This document shows positions 24,348-37,300 of a DNA stretch of 64,000 nt, piece by piece. The notes below the pieces were generated by a model. It was given only the letters and a program-made list of their open reading frames with translations. It made no database searches and had not been told where the DNA came from. How positions within the stretch are numbered: position 1 is the stretch's first letter; every line of letters starts with the position of its first letter. A program made the translations under genes and the position numbers. Origin of the DNA: Daedaleopsis sinensis (Eukaryota > Basidiomycota > Agaricomycetes > Polyporales > Polyporaceae); the NCBI GenBank assembly GCA_033807695.1, contig CM066300.1, positions 1,116,001-1,180,000 of the forward strand, written 5' to 3'.

Positions 24348-27300
24348 GTATGTATGTTCACTCAACACACTGCCGGTACCGTACTCACCTCATTGCAGAT
24401 AATCACATTGCAGGCACGAAGCGACGGCGTCGTGCGCCGCCGCATCGCGGCCGCGTTTGCTAGTGGTCGTCCCACTGGTATCAGTCGTGCCGCGTCGGCC
24501 CGTCGCCCGAGCCAACCAGGACGTCCACTCGCTGTATGTTGACCCCCTGGTGCTGACACGGTACATTCGGCGTGCGTCGCGCAGGTCGCTTCCGCAGCGT
24601 TACACGTGGAGTCCAGCAGCGACTTTGGCCAGCGCTGGGACGACGCAGCCGGGTCGTGTGGGCTGCTCGGGATCGGTATCGACGTGTCTGCACCGCAAGC
24701 CTAGCGTCGGCGTTCGGCCCCGAGTCCTGCCGACCACGTACGTTCGAAGTTGGCCATCGGGTATCTCCTAGAGCGTGAGTCAGTCGTCTATACACATTAC
24801 ACCCAGCTGATTTTGACTCGGAGCGCAGAGCCACACTCGGCAATTGCGTTCGAGCTCATTGGACACGCATGCGTGAGTCGCCGCACATGCTACCGTCCTT
24901 CCAGCACACTCACCGGTATCCTATCCGTGTGTAGAGACGGCTCCGAGAGCATGTGTAACGTACAAGTGAGTCTCGAAACACCTCGTACCGCCATAGCTAC
25001 TAACCTGAATTACTAGGTCCCGGTCCCGGATCTATCGTATTGCGCAGAGACTGGCTCACCGTCGGATCCCCGGCGGTCATGGTGACATCCGGGCCGGAAG
25101 CTCTGAAGCAAAGGTGTTAGGTTCGTCGTGACACATCGTGCTGTAGGCTCAGAGCTGTTACTTACCTGGCCCCACTCTCTGTGCATACACAGCGTGCTGG
25201 ATACGCGACGCGCCGTCCGGCGGAAGCTTCAAGTCGTTTAGATAGTTCCATCCGAGTCCCACTGGGTTAGCTACATGAGCGGCCGGGAGGAGTCAGAGTC
25301 GGACGACGCGCGTCGCGCCGCGATCTCGTGCGCCGCCGACGTTGCGGATGCGGACGTGCTCGCCCGCCGCCCGGTAGATCGTTGGGGTGTCGCAGAGCGC
25401 GCGTGGGCGAGAGCTGCGGTGCAGCACGCGCGCCGGACGTGGCGTCGTCACAGCGCCGCGGCGCACGTTGAGCGTTGAGCTCTGCCGTGCGGTACTCGTT
25501 GAGGGTGGCAGGGATGCAATTGAGCGGCCCGCACGTCTCCGCACGCGCGCCGGACGTGGCGTCGTCACAGCGCCGCGGCGCACGTTGAGCGTTGAGCTCT
25601 GCCGTGCGGTACTCGTTGAGGATGGCAGGGATGCAAGTGAGCGGCCCGCACGTCTCCGCCACGATGGCGATGGCGACGGCGACGGTACTGCAGACACGAC
25701 TCTGGCGCGCTTGCACGCGCAGGTGGTCAGCAACACCTGAAGGACATCCTGCGGGCCGGCGTTCAATACGCGCACTTGGAGGGCGGGACATGAATGTGGA
25801 GAACACCTCCCGGCTCGGAGCCGTGCGAGGTGTGTCCTGCCTGATTGCAGTGCGGTCGAGGTCGGGTGAGGGGCGCGGCGGCAGGCCGGCGGACTGTATA
25901 CCCCGGCGACTTGCTGACAGCAAGAGTTGTGAGTAAAGATGTGTTTAATGTGCGGAATACCGCCTCGATCGGCACTCACCGCCCTCATCCGTGTCGCGCA
26001 TGTCCCCGATAGACTGCTATGTCAGTGTGCGTGTCACTGCGAGCCTCGGGTCCACGTGCGGAATCAACTCACTTACCACTCGCAGACGGTCAAGACGTGC
26101 GAGTCGGTCTCGAGACGGATGTGCGTGATGCACTTGTGCAGATCCCGAGCGAAGGGTCAGATGCTGCCAGATGACTGTAGGAAGTCGGCCCAGGTGAGCT
26201 CCTGCAGTGACATGTACACGGCCGTGATGGGATGTACTCACTCGTGTATTATCGCAGCTGCGACCCACCGACAGACGCGAACGGACGCGCACCCCCTAGG
26301 GCTCAGCTCAACGACGACCAAGCCGGGGTCTATGTAGTCGTCGAGCAGTCTGCTCGAGAGCGCACGGTACGTGTCAGCGCGATGCTCATGGTCTCAACGC
26401 TCACGCACCTTGGGGCCAGCTGTGACGCTGCTTGCCAGTATCCGAAGTGCGACTGCTTGCGGCCGCCCCGGCTCTGCGTGTCTCTAGATGGCGCGTCCCG
26501 TGGTGCGCACGCCACTCAATCGCCGTGTCCCAGTGCGGCACCGACGAGTGCGGGTTCGCGTGCAGATGTGCTGTCCCGAGCTACGGCCCTGGGGAGCAGC
26601 GACACCGCGCGCATCGCGCAGGACGGTACGTGCCTGGTCCGGTTGTGCGTGCAATAGACCACTCACCTCACTCGCATGTCTCTAGCTTGAAAGACTGGGT
26701 GAGTACATCGATATCGGGCGGGGCGCGTCCGGGCGGGACCCATAGACGCGGCGGGTCACCGTCCAGCTGCACTCGAAGCGTGCTGTACGTACGTGTCGTT
26801 TTCGTTTTCGTTTGCTCAAGAGCTTTGCTGATGCTGCTTAGGTGTAGCACGAAGGACGGACGGCGCGGCGTCCGGAAAGGACGTGCACCTTGAAGCTTGA
26901 AGCCCGAGGATGGGCGCACGGCCATGCGCGTCGTGCGCGAGCCCGGTACGTGCATCCTCCCGGCGTGATGTCGTCGTGTGCAATATGGCTGACTCGCTCG
27001 CGCGCAGACAGCGCGGTGCATCCGCTCTTTCGAAAAAGCGCATGCAGGGTTTTGAGATCGCTTACAGCGGCGGGAGCAGGTGTGTGTGTCCAGTGTCCAC
27101 ACTCTTGCCCCCCTGCGTCTGCGGTCGTGTAGTTAAGGCGTCCGGACGCGTTCTCGCGCTGCGAGTCTATGAAGGGCTCAGCGCGTCGATCGGGAGGGCG
27201 TCGCACTGGTGTCCGAGCGGGGTTCACGTGTGGCGGTGGTCCGGAGCCGCGAGCAGTGGACACGACGCTATCTACAGGACTCACTTAGTTTCCAGGCAGG

Positions 27301-27588
27301 ACACTGTTCGCGCGCCGCAAGAGTACAGTAGCTATCGTACTCACCGGTCTGTTGTGCTCGTGCAGACACATACGCTGCGGTTCGGAGCAGGCGCGGACGA
27401 CTGGGAGCGTGACGGGACGAGGTGAGTGGATTCGGGTTTGGACGTGCGGGGTTTTGAGGTCGCTGAAAGGCTTCCGTTGGCGTACAGCACGTTCGTGCTG
27501 GTGATACGCACCGCGTGCCCATGATCTAACGTCGGGCGACAGATCTGGGGGGTTTGCGGACAGCGTCGAATTGAGAGCGTTGGGATGG
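24348..27588. other. Interval rich in intron-like signals, no recognised gene
   Basis: Plus-strand introns with strong donors, branch sites and acceptors can be drawn repeatedly (for example 24,961-25,017 with GCTACTAACC; also near 24,775, 24,871, 26,185 and 26,369), spaced about 100-250 bases. Minus-strand donors also occur (CAG/GTAAGT at about 25,166). One minus stretch near 25,170-25,270 reads like protein (GLGWNYLNDLKLPPDGASR). No domain is recognised on either strand. Confidence 0.35.
25424..25657. repeat. 117-bp tandem repeat, two units
   Basis: GCACGCGCGCCGGACGTGGC starts at 25,424 and again at 25,541. The two 117-base units differ at only a few positions. The period is a multiple of three, so frames crossing it stay open. 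Confidence 0.9.
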
Positions 27589-27628
27589 GAGGATGTATAA
27601 AGGACGGGGAGGATGTATAAAGGACGGG
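27588..27628. repeat. 20-bp direct repeat with TATA-like core, two units
   Basis: AGGATGTATAAAGGACGGGG is repeated twice head to tail. Each unit holds TATAAA. Confidence 0.85.
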
Positions 27629-27960
27629 TACGGATGGTACATGGTAGGTATAATCTTCGTGCTCGCGTCGCGAGTAGACGGACAGCGTAGTCAGGTAGCG
27701 GGGCGCGGACATAGCAGTCGGGACGGAAGCGGGGGGTACTTAGCTGATATGCGGGCTGCGGTCTGCGACGGTTTGTACTCCATCGCGGTCGTGACCGTCA
27801 GCGATGGCGAGGCGGCGGAGGCTGAGGCCGAGGGCTGGTGGCGGTGGGAGGTGGAAGAAGGCGAGGGAGAGGGCAAGCGAGAAGGCGGGGTCGAGCGAGC
27901 GAGCGTGCGTTACAGAGAGCGCAAGCAGCGCGGATTTGATGCATTGGACGTCGAGGGGGT

Positions 27961-28025
27961 GCCATGGGTGCCCGTGGTGTGCCATGGGTGCCCGTGGTGT
28001 GCCATGGGTGCCCGTGGTGTGCCAT
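27961..28025. repeat. 20-bp minisatellite, three units
   Basis: GCCATGGGTGCCCGTGGTGT occurs three times in perfect tandem, followed by a partial unit. It lies about 110 bases before the start of the second UVRAG duplication copy. Confidence 0.95.
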
Positions 28026-28133
28026 CTGCTGCCAAAGAGCGGATGACGGACGGCGAGCTGGAGGACGGCCTCGCCTTAAGAGGAAGGAGCCATGGGGCGG
28101 GATCGGGGCACAAGGGGCGCAAGCGGCTGCAGA

Positions 28134-30195
28134 TCGAGGACGACGTGAGCGGTGGACGAGGCGAAAGACGTGAGTAGGTCAGGGAGGAGAGTGGAAATGC
28201 AGACGGAGCTGTAGCCTGCTGTAGCCTGTGGCTACTAAGTCCGCGCTCCCGGCGCCTCCGCGCGCGCGAACACACTCGCGGGCGTCAAGGCGCTCCCTCT
28301 CATCTACCTGCATGCACTCCGTCCCTGGCACCAACTGCTCTCAATATTCACGGCGGCGGAGACGGCGACCTTGACCGCGCACACCGACGGATATCCTCTA
28401 TTCTACTCCTAGGTCACTCGTTCTATCTAGATATCTACTTTACGCCCTCTAGAGTGCTTGCAACAACACCTCAATAACCCCCGGCCTCGCCTCGTCCCTC
28501 TTCAACAAAGATTCCACCCATGCCTTTGTCGTCCATGTCCTCATGGAATGCGAGCGACGCTGATATTAACTTGTATGCAACATCTACTTTGCCGGTGAGT
28601 CTGTTTACTGCTGCACGTTGGCCCACCCAACGTATACTCCAAACCAGCGCCGCGTTCGCCATATTGCCTCCCTACAAATTCGCAACCTTACGCCGTTCCC
28701 CGCGCGTGACGCGCTTGCGTCCGCACTCACGAAACCGTCAGAACAACCCCAGTTCACACCCTTTGGCCATCTGTCCGACGACCTTGATGTCACGCTTGGG
28801 AGGAAGCGAGGGCGGCGCATCTCCGCTGCTAGCTCTATCCACTCCGGCCCAAGAGGGCACTCCGAAGATGGAACGCCTGGAAGCCTAGACCGCTCCGGAG
28901 AGCCTACGATGAGAAGGAGAACATCTTCCAAGGCCAGTATACCGCCTTCCACATCTACAGGCTCCTCGTCCAGTCCTAGGCTCGCGCGACATTCTTCCAA
29001 TATCGGAACCACACAGGGCGGAAGACCCACCCATCACCCTCGTACGCTGTCTATCGCGTCGTCACACTCCCACCACGCCCCCTCTTTGACTTCCGCCATA
29101 TCCGGCGACTTGGGCACCTCGACCTCTTCGTTCTTCCCGGACTTGCTTCGGGACACGTCCCAGAAGAACTTGGAGAAGATTCTGCAGACCCGTCTGGTGG
29201 AGACGTTTGTCACGATCACTTTGCTCTCCGGTGGCCCTGCTACCCAAGCAAGCGCCTCTCCTTCCTCCTCCCGGTCCTCCAGCCCGTCTCGCGCCTTGAA
29301 AGATAAGCTGGCATCGGCCTCACATATCATCTCGAGAAGGGGCACCGTGGGCGCGAACGGGGTCCCCGCATCTCTGCGTTCACCGACCACTCCCACACGC
29401 TCCGACGCGTCGAAGCGTGCGTTCGCCGGACATGGGAAGGCGGCGTCGGTCTCACTACCGAACGGCGGCAAGTCTCCAAAGTTGCCGTCGACACCCTCGC
29501 CGCAGAAAGCACGGTTTTCTACATCAGTCTCTTCCCAGTCGACCTCCGCCTCGACCCCTCCGTCCAACAGCTCGCGAGACTTACCCGGCGACGGTTTCCC
29601 CGTACCCGACTACATCTCTCCTATCCACTGGCCCTCGACGAATCCGGTGTTCCCGCTGAACAGGGACGAGTTCGCGCCCGGCACCGACCTCAGTGGCGCG
29701 AAGATACGAGTCGAGGTTTGGGGGCGAGCAGGCGCGGAGAGCTTAGGTTCTAGCATTCTCCGATCAACCGACAGTTCTCGACACGTCCGAGACACCAAAG
29801 GAAAGGGCAAGGCGACGCAGCACGATCACGCGGAAGGAGAGGCGGAGTGGAAAGTGCTGCAGTCATGGGAGGTTGTCCTCAATGAATTGAGACCTGTGCC
29901 CCAAGAGGTAAGTAGGGCACACGTACATGCATTTGACAAAGACACGAGTCGCTCACGCACTTGCGTCACCAGCTCGCTCAACATACCGCGCACATGCCGT
30001 CAAATACCCTCCTCGTCACTCTGTCGACGGGGGAGACGCTTTACGTTCCTCCACGCTCTCTGAGATCTAGGTCACAGTCGCGCGCACCGTCTCCCAATGC
30101 TGGCTACAACTCGGATCCAGAAACCGACGTGCAGCGGGTACGGGCAGCCGGGGACCTCGGTCTGCAGTCGCCTAAGTTCGACTCGGGCCTGGACA
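28134..30195 (+). repeat. Segmental duplication, copy B (2.0 kb)
   Basis: Partner of 18,240-20,268. It covers the upstream region, exons 1-2 and most of exon 3 of the complete UVRAG gene. The left border falls inside similar GTCGAGGACGA / ATCGAGGACGA sequence. Confidence 0.88.
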
Positions 30196-32367
30196 GTATA
30201 CCGACAAGCCCGACAATCAGCGAGCTTGACGGGATGCATCGCAGAAAGCGAACGGTCAAGTCGGCGAGCTGGCAAGACCTCTTGAAGTGTGTTCGTGGGC
30301 AGCTCGCAGTGGGATACATCACTAACCCTTGCACAGGTTGATCAATCTTCAGACTGTCATCCTGGACACCCAACAGTCCTTGGGCGAAGTAGTCCTTCAG
30401 ATAGACAAGGCGGTCGTGCACAACGAAGCCACCATCCTGGTAGGCCTGTTTCCTCCGCTGGTTCGTGCGTGCAATCTAATCGGTCACATGCAATCGCAGG
30501 CCCGAGAGGTGTCTGAGAGAGCAGCCTGCGTTGCTGAGCTGAAAGCAGAACGGTCCAAGGTCGATATGGAATCAGAGTCCTGTGAGCTTGGCGATTTCGT
30601 GCAAGCGTCATCCGGCTAATCGTACCGCCGTGCGTATCAGTGAGAAACCGAATATCCGCCCGACGGGAAGAGCTCGAGAGGCGGCGCGGGCTCCTGGCGC
30701 AGGCACGACGGCTGCACGAGGAGGATCGCGCAGAACACACGCGGGTCGAGGAGGCTATCTCCGAAGAACGGTATGCCGCGGATCGAACCGCTATTGCTGC
30801 ATGAAACTCATGCTCCCGCTCACAGGATCCGCCTATCATCGCTACACCAGCTGCTTCCAGTCATGCGCAGCAACCTGATCTCTGTCGTCGCTTTCATATA
30901 CCCCATAGAGCTCGTTTCTCCTCCGGACCTGCTATTCTCCATCCTCGATGTGCCTCTACCGATACCCGTCGCGGCCACGGATCCCGCACCCCCACTGACT
31001 CTGCCTGCGCACAAGGACGTGACGGAGGACAGCGTAGCCACCGCGCTGGGCTACGCTGCGCAGGCCGTCCACCTCCTCTCTGCGTACATGGGGCACCGAC
31101 TGGTGTACCCGGTGACGTGTGTGGGCAGCCGAAGCATGATCAAGGACGGTATCTCCGCCATGGTTGGGCCGCGGAAGTGAGTGCACCCGGCTCTGCTTCT
31201 TCGTATCCCTTGACATGGACATGGACTGAGGCTGAGATGTGCCCCAATAGCTTCCCGCTGTTCTCCAAGGGCGTGGACACGTACCGTTTCGAGTACGGCG
31301 TCTTCCTGCTCAACAAGGACATCGAGATGGTACGCTCCCGCGGCCTTCGATCGCTCTGCGCTGACTGCTGACTGATGCGTGTGTGTCTGTGTGTGATTTC
31401 ATTAGCTCATGGGCGAGCGCAATCTCCGCGCGCTGGACATGCGGCACACGCTCCCGAACCTGAAGAATCTGCTCCTGACGCTGACGGACAACGTACAGCG
31501 CAGCATCCCGTAAGCCCCTTTGCCCGAGCATGATATGATACGCCCGCGTTCTGATAGGCATACCATTCATTGTCTCCATTCATTCATCCATTCATCCATC
31601 CATTCAATAGAGGCCTCCGCGTCGCCTCCTCGTCGCTGTCAATCTCATCCCTGCAGTCGGAGTCCCAGTCGGCCTCGCCCGCCCCGGCAACTTCTTCGCT
31701 GCCGTCTTCGTCTGGTGCGCCGAACGCAGGCGCCCCACCCCGAGACGGCGCCCCGTCCCCGTCCGAGCCGGGGCCGGGAGAGGAGAACGGCAACGGCAAC
31801 GGCGCGGCGCACACGCCCCCCGCGAGCGGGACGTCCACCCCGACGGCGGCGACGACGCAGCGCAAGGCGCGCACGTTCCTCGACCTCGCGCCCCTCGCGG
31901 GCTTCCTGACGCTGCGCGGCCGGTACGGCGGCGGCGCGAGCCAGAAGCCGACCCCGGACCCAGCCCCGGCGTCGACCGTGACCGCGAAAGCCCCGGTCCC
32001 GGAGGAGGCGCCTGACGCGAGCTTGAGCGGCGTCGGCCCCAATGGCAAGAGCGGAGCCCCGGCTCTTGGAAGCGGGCCGGACGACGACGACGACGACGAT
32101 GACGGGGGAGAGACGGGGGACGACGAGGACGATAGGCGGACCATCCGGGGTGTGCACCCTAAGCGGGTGGGTGGAGGGCACGAGGAGGACGTGGACGAGG
32201 GCTTCGACGGGGACGGGGTCGCCGTCGAAGGGAAGACGGCTGCGAACGTGAGCGCGGCGGGGCGGGGCGGACGGCGGGACGCGAACGGCTCGAACGGCCG
32301 GGAGAAGATCGCGGATGGCGCGGTCGACGTCGCGCGGTCGCCGACGCCTTTGGTGCTGCGCTCATGA
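28520..32367 (+). CDS. UVRAG/Vps38 (Atg14-like) subunit of the Vps34 PI3-kinase complex
   Basis: Ten exons: 28520-28594, 28648-29907, 29973-30286, 30337-30439, 30500-30581, 30641-30770, 30826-31176, 31251-31329, 31406-31509, 31611-32367; 3255 nt, 1084 aa, all phases agree. Family features in order: RRVRHIASLQIRNL; a long Ser/Pro-rich region; a coiled coil (REELERRRGLLAQARRLHEE); then the conserved domain with LLPVMRSNLISVVAFIYPIE, the FPLFSKGVDTYRFEYGVFLL block and LLTLTDNVQRSIP. UVRAG/Vps38 and Atg14 are alternative partners of Vps34-Vps30/Beclin in endosomal sorting and autophagy; UVRAG/Vps38 fits best but Atg14 is not excluded. The 250-residue C-terminal tail is disordered with an acidic run. 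The last intron carries an ATTC/ATCC simple repeat (31,575-31,606). Confidence 0.92.
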
Positions 32368-34367
32368 GTCGAGGAGCGTTGCTCCCGCGGCCCGCCAACA
32401 GTCGACTAAGCCGTCCTGAGTATGTACATACTTAGTGTGATGTGACTCGGCGGTGGCCGATTCGTTGGTTCATGACGCATGACGCACGGAAGTTGACGTT
32501 GAACTTGAATCGCCGTTACTTACAGACTTGTAGTGATCATGCATTCATGCTTTGCTGGGTCGATTGCCGTGGATAGCCGTCGCTATGTATTACGGATTCT
32601 GGGAGATGCGTGCGCGCACATACTCTATTGCTTATTCTTTCCGCGTACAGTACATACGTGAATCATGATGAGGTGCGCATGGTTTGCTTTATTCGCCGCA
32701 GTGCTTCCGTATTCTTTGTAGACCCCCATTTAACCATGCTCACGGATTCCCGGCCTTCAGTTTCGTATGCCCGCCGCTGCAGCTCCTTACCTACTTACCG
32801 TACACGAAGACCACAGCAGTGCTTGCAGCTCAGGGTTGGACTCAATTGGCGGACGTGGTCCTGCCTGCATCCTGAGGCCGCGGCGGCAGCGCGGTGCGGG
32901 CCCGACGGAGCGGGACCCATCCTGGCTTAATGCTGTGCGCGGGCGCCGGAAGCAAAGTGGAAATTTGTGGCGCTGGCTGCTTCGCGTACTCATGCGCTTC
33001 TGAACGTCGACGTTCTGCGCGGAAATTGGGGAAGGGCAGCACGCACCCGATTCCCGAACAGATGAGGCACCCGCCCGCCCTCTAGCCTCACTTTCGTCGT
33101 TCCTATGGCACCGACGGGCGGGCGGGCCCGCTCGTCGTCCCGACTCTGTGCACGAGAGCTCGCCGCCGCGTCCGCACGCTGCACGGACGGCGGCGGCAAG
33201 AGGGCGAGGCTCGAGCTCGAGAATGGAATTGGGATGACGGAAGTGGGCTGGGCGGACGTGAGCGGGAAAGGGACGTATCCGGATGCGAGGCCCTTCACGC
33301 GTCTTCACGTCGGGTAGTACGAGCAGACGCGGCCGGTTGTTGCGGGCGGGTAAGTAGTTGCCATGCGCCTGATCCCCCTCGAGCGGCGAGCGGAGGGGGC
33401 CTGAGGCGCGTGGGCCGATCTGTGCATCAACCAATGCGCGGCGGCTGGCGGGGGCGACCCTGCGGGACATGGCTCGGAAGGTGGATCTGTGTGCATGGGA
33501 GCGCGGCGGGGTCGGCTGGCGGGGCGGCTAGCGAATGGGGCTTTAGTGCGGTGAGACATTGCGCGCGCGTAGGCGAAAGGGCTTGGATAAAGTCTATCTG
33601 AGGGCTGGGCTAAAGGTGGTTATACGCAGGTGCACCAAGCGTTGTTTGCAACGAGACTAATGAGAGAGGCTAGACCAAGCGATTATGTGTACAGGCAACG
33701 ACGGGCGCCTGTGCGGAGATCGGGAATCTCCTTTTTCGGGGAGCGGGTGGGCGCCTATGTGGCGGGAGGACGAGCCGGTCTGGAGCCGGTGCTTGCGAGA
33801 GGGCTGAGAAAGAGCGTGTATGGGGAATCGGGGAAAGAGCAGGCGAGGGCAGAGGCAAAGGAGACGGCAAAAGTGAAGGAATGATGAGGGTTTCAAGGGG
33901 CGTTAAGTAAGTAAGGACTCGGCCGCGTTGGTAGTCGGAGGTTTAAATTCGGGGGGCCTCCGGCGAGCGTGCATTTAGAGTTGCTTGCTCTTCCCCAGTA
34001 AGGACGCTCCTGTACACCGCTAATAGTCCTTGTCACCGCTCTCGACATCCTCTTGCTATCAAAATTCGCCCCAGCGTACGTCCTCCTCCCCCTCCCCCTC
34101 CTCCGCGCCCTCACCCACAGCGACCAGCAGTACTTCCGATACTTTGTACCAACATAGTCGTTATAGACGGGCTAAAAATCAGCTGGCAGGTGCGTCCCAT
34201 CATTCCCCGTCCCCCTCTCGTCTGCGAGCTCACTCACTCGCCGCTCTCGCCACGCAGGATTACCCTTGTGCAATTAGCTCTTACTCACTCGCTACCCTAC
34301 CCATTCTGCTCAATCTGTTCTCTCTTGACCACCTTGGAGCAAAAGTATTCCTCGCCTTTCCTTCACT
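32368..34367. other. Intergenic, 2.0 kb
   Basis: No convincing coding frame. The left part is the UVRAG 3' region. From about 34,020 it is strongly pyrimidine-rich and probably holds the long 5' leader of the Puf gene, with possible leader introns (an acceptor-like CCCAG near 34,073). ORFs at 33,100-33,880 have no codon or motif support. Confidence 0.45.
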
Positions 34368-37300
34368 ATGAGTACCACTTTGGATGCCACTACTTCCCCC
34401 ACCGACCCTCGCCAGGCGACCGACGAGAGGATTCAGAGCCCCCCCGCCTTCTTGGACCTCGCCGATTCGGTGCGTTCTTCTTCCCCGCTTCCCCTCCTCT
34501 TCCCTCTCCCCTCACCTCGTCCCCGCCTCACAGGCCGCGAGACTCGGTGGTAATATCAACGACGCTTCCGCTGTGCGTGTCTCAGTCGTGCACACCAGCC
34601 GTAATTTTCTTGTGAGCTGACTCGCTGTCCGTCGGCAAACAGCAGCGCGCAATCAAGCGCATGGAGCACGAGCGTCAACGCGCAATCCAGCGCAGGATGT
34701 TCGAGGACCAGATGCGCGCTCTCGAACAGCAGCAAGCTCGGGAGCTCCTCACCATTCCCCTGGAGGCCCAGCACCTCGCCGTATCTGCGCCTACGACTCC
34801 CCCCCGGGTCAACGCGGTCCTCAGCGACGACCACTCCCCCACCTACCGCTCAAGTCTCTCGCACTCGATCGTGGACGTAGACGTTCTGTCCAAGGCGGTC
34901 GGCAACGCGGACAAGCGTAAGTCTGTCACTTACGCCCCTTCCGTCAACCATTCCCCAGAGCTGCCGTCCGGCAACCAATCTTTCGCACGTCCCGGCGGTG
35001 CGAAGAGCATGCCCGCTAGTCGCCGTACCTCGGCGAGTGAACACGATGAGGAGCTTGCGGGCCACCTCCAAGGCCTTTCCCTCGCGGGAGAGCGCGGTGG
35101 AATCTCCACGCCCTCTGGCGCCATCCCTCACTCCATTTTACGCTCGAACAGCGGTCGCTTCACCAACGACTACGGCAACGTTTACAACGCGGGCATGATG
35201 TTGGATCAGCAGCTGGACCAGGAGATGCACAGTACGTACCACTCGTGTTCTCTGCATCCGCAATGTCTCATGCTCTGACAGATGCCATGCGGCACTTGCC
35301 AACCTCCGACGAGGACAAGTATTCGAACGGTTTTGCCAGCAAGGTGCGTTCCCCTCATCTCTCGTTTCTTTCGTTCCTCACCAGTGTATCGCATACTCGT
35401 CCGCTGTCTTTCCTGTCACAAATGACACCCCCTACGCCAATTTGCGACGGCTTCATGGCAAATTCTTGTAGATGCCGTCCGAATGGCCCCAGTTCAACGG
35501 CAGCGGCCGTTTACCCGATGGGTTGACGCGTTCGGACCGTCGCAACGTTACGAACCCCTCCATGGGCCTCTCGCCTAACTTGGGCGACCTCGGTTCCAAG
35601 GCCAACGGCAGTGTCTCTGGTACGACGACGCCCCTCCTGCAGCAAGTGTCGCAGGGTTTGGCCCAAGGCCTCTCGTCGCGTCGCGGCTCTCCGCTCAGCC
35701 TCGGCGACACCCTCTCCTCGATCACCTCCGCCCGGTCCGTCCCTGCGACGCCCCTCCCTGGCATGCCTGGATCCGCCGGACCGCTGGCGAAGGCTCCTGG
35801 CACACCCCTCTCGGGAGACCCACACAACATTAACGGCATTCTGAGCGCGCAGATCTCCCGCCAGCTCAGCGAGGACAGCGACCTGAACCCGTCGCTTTCT
35901 CGCATGCCTTCGGGCCAGTTCGACAACAGCCCGCTGAGCTTCAACTCCATCCAGGGCGGGATCGACGAGGTGTGTGATGTCATCTGGCTCGATACACGTT
36001 TCGTATCATGACGTTCACCCGTGCGTGTTACAGCAGTATGGCGGCGACGGTGTGTACGGTCTCTCGGGCGGCATGGAGGGCGAGCGTTTCAACTCCTACG
36101 GGTTCGAGGCCGGCGGTCGTGGGGCGGTGGGCTCGACGGGCTCGACCGCGCTGTACCACCACAACGGCGCGAAGTATGGCTTCAACATGAACGGGCGCCC
36201 CAACGGGACCTCCGCGGACGGAAAGATGAACGGTTTGCATGGGCCCAAGCACAAGCGGGGGGATATTGACCGTGAGCGTATGTCGTTCGTAACTTCTCGT
36301 CGTACGACGCTTCACTCAAAATCTCGCTAGTGAACCGCTTCGCGGGTACCCGTCTTGAGGACCTTGTGGGCGAGATCCCGCAGCTCTGCAAGGATCAGCA
36401 CGGCTGCCGGTACTTGCAGAAGAAGCTCGAGGAGGGTGTGCCAGAGCACCGCGACATGATTTTCCGCGAGACGTTCGGTCATTTTGCGGACTTGATGACC
36501 GGTGCGTGTCTCCGTTCCTCGCTCCTGCTTTGTGACTCACAGCTTGCGTCCGCAGACCCCTTCGGCAACTATCTCTGCCAGAAGCTGCTTGAGTACTCCA
36601 CAGACGAACAGCGGAACGTTATCTGCGAGTCGGTCGCGCAGGAGCTCGTCAATATCTCGCTGAACATGCACGGCACCCGCGCAGTGCAGAAGATGATCGA
36701 CTTCTTGTCGACCCGCCGGCAGGCAAGTCTCTCGCTCTTCGTCCTTCTCCCGCCACTTACGGCCGCGTCCGGTAGACTGACCTCGGCTGCAACATCCAGA
36801 TCCACTCTATCATCCTCGCCCTCAGTCTGCACGTCGTCGTGCTCATCAAGGATCTGAACGGCAACCACGTGATCCAGAAGTGTCTCAATAAGCTTGCGCC
36901 GGAGGACAACCAGGTGAGCGCAGGCGCTGCCGTCAAACGCGGCGTGTCGGGGCGTCGGGCTGACACGGGATGTGCAGTTCATCTACAATGCCGTCGCGGC
37001 GAACTGTGTCGAGGTCGCCACGCATCGCCATGGTTGCTGTGTGCTGCAACGCTGCATCGACCACGCATCAGAGCACCAGCGCGTGCAGCTTGTGAACGAG
37101 ATCACGTACAATGCGCTGACGCTCGTACAAGATCCTTACGGCAACTATGTGAGTGGGCCTTCGCTGGACGCAGTCTCGAGGCGGTCTTCTGATGCTGATG
37201 AACCTTCTATCTAGGTGGTTCAATACATCCTGGACTTGAACGACAACCGCTTCAGCGATGCTGTCATCCGGCAGTTCACCGGCAACGTGTGCGCCCTGTC

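Noticed and set aside
23660..24463. 267-residue unspliced plus-strand ORF
   Set aside because: Reads straight through strong intron signals and shows no domain; open frames are common in this GC-rich stretch.
33100..33884. Short ORFs between UVRAG and Puf
   Set aside because: No motifs, no splice structure and competing open frames on both strands.
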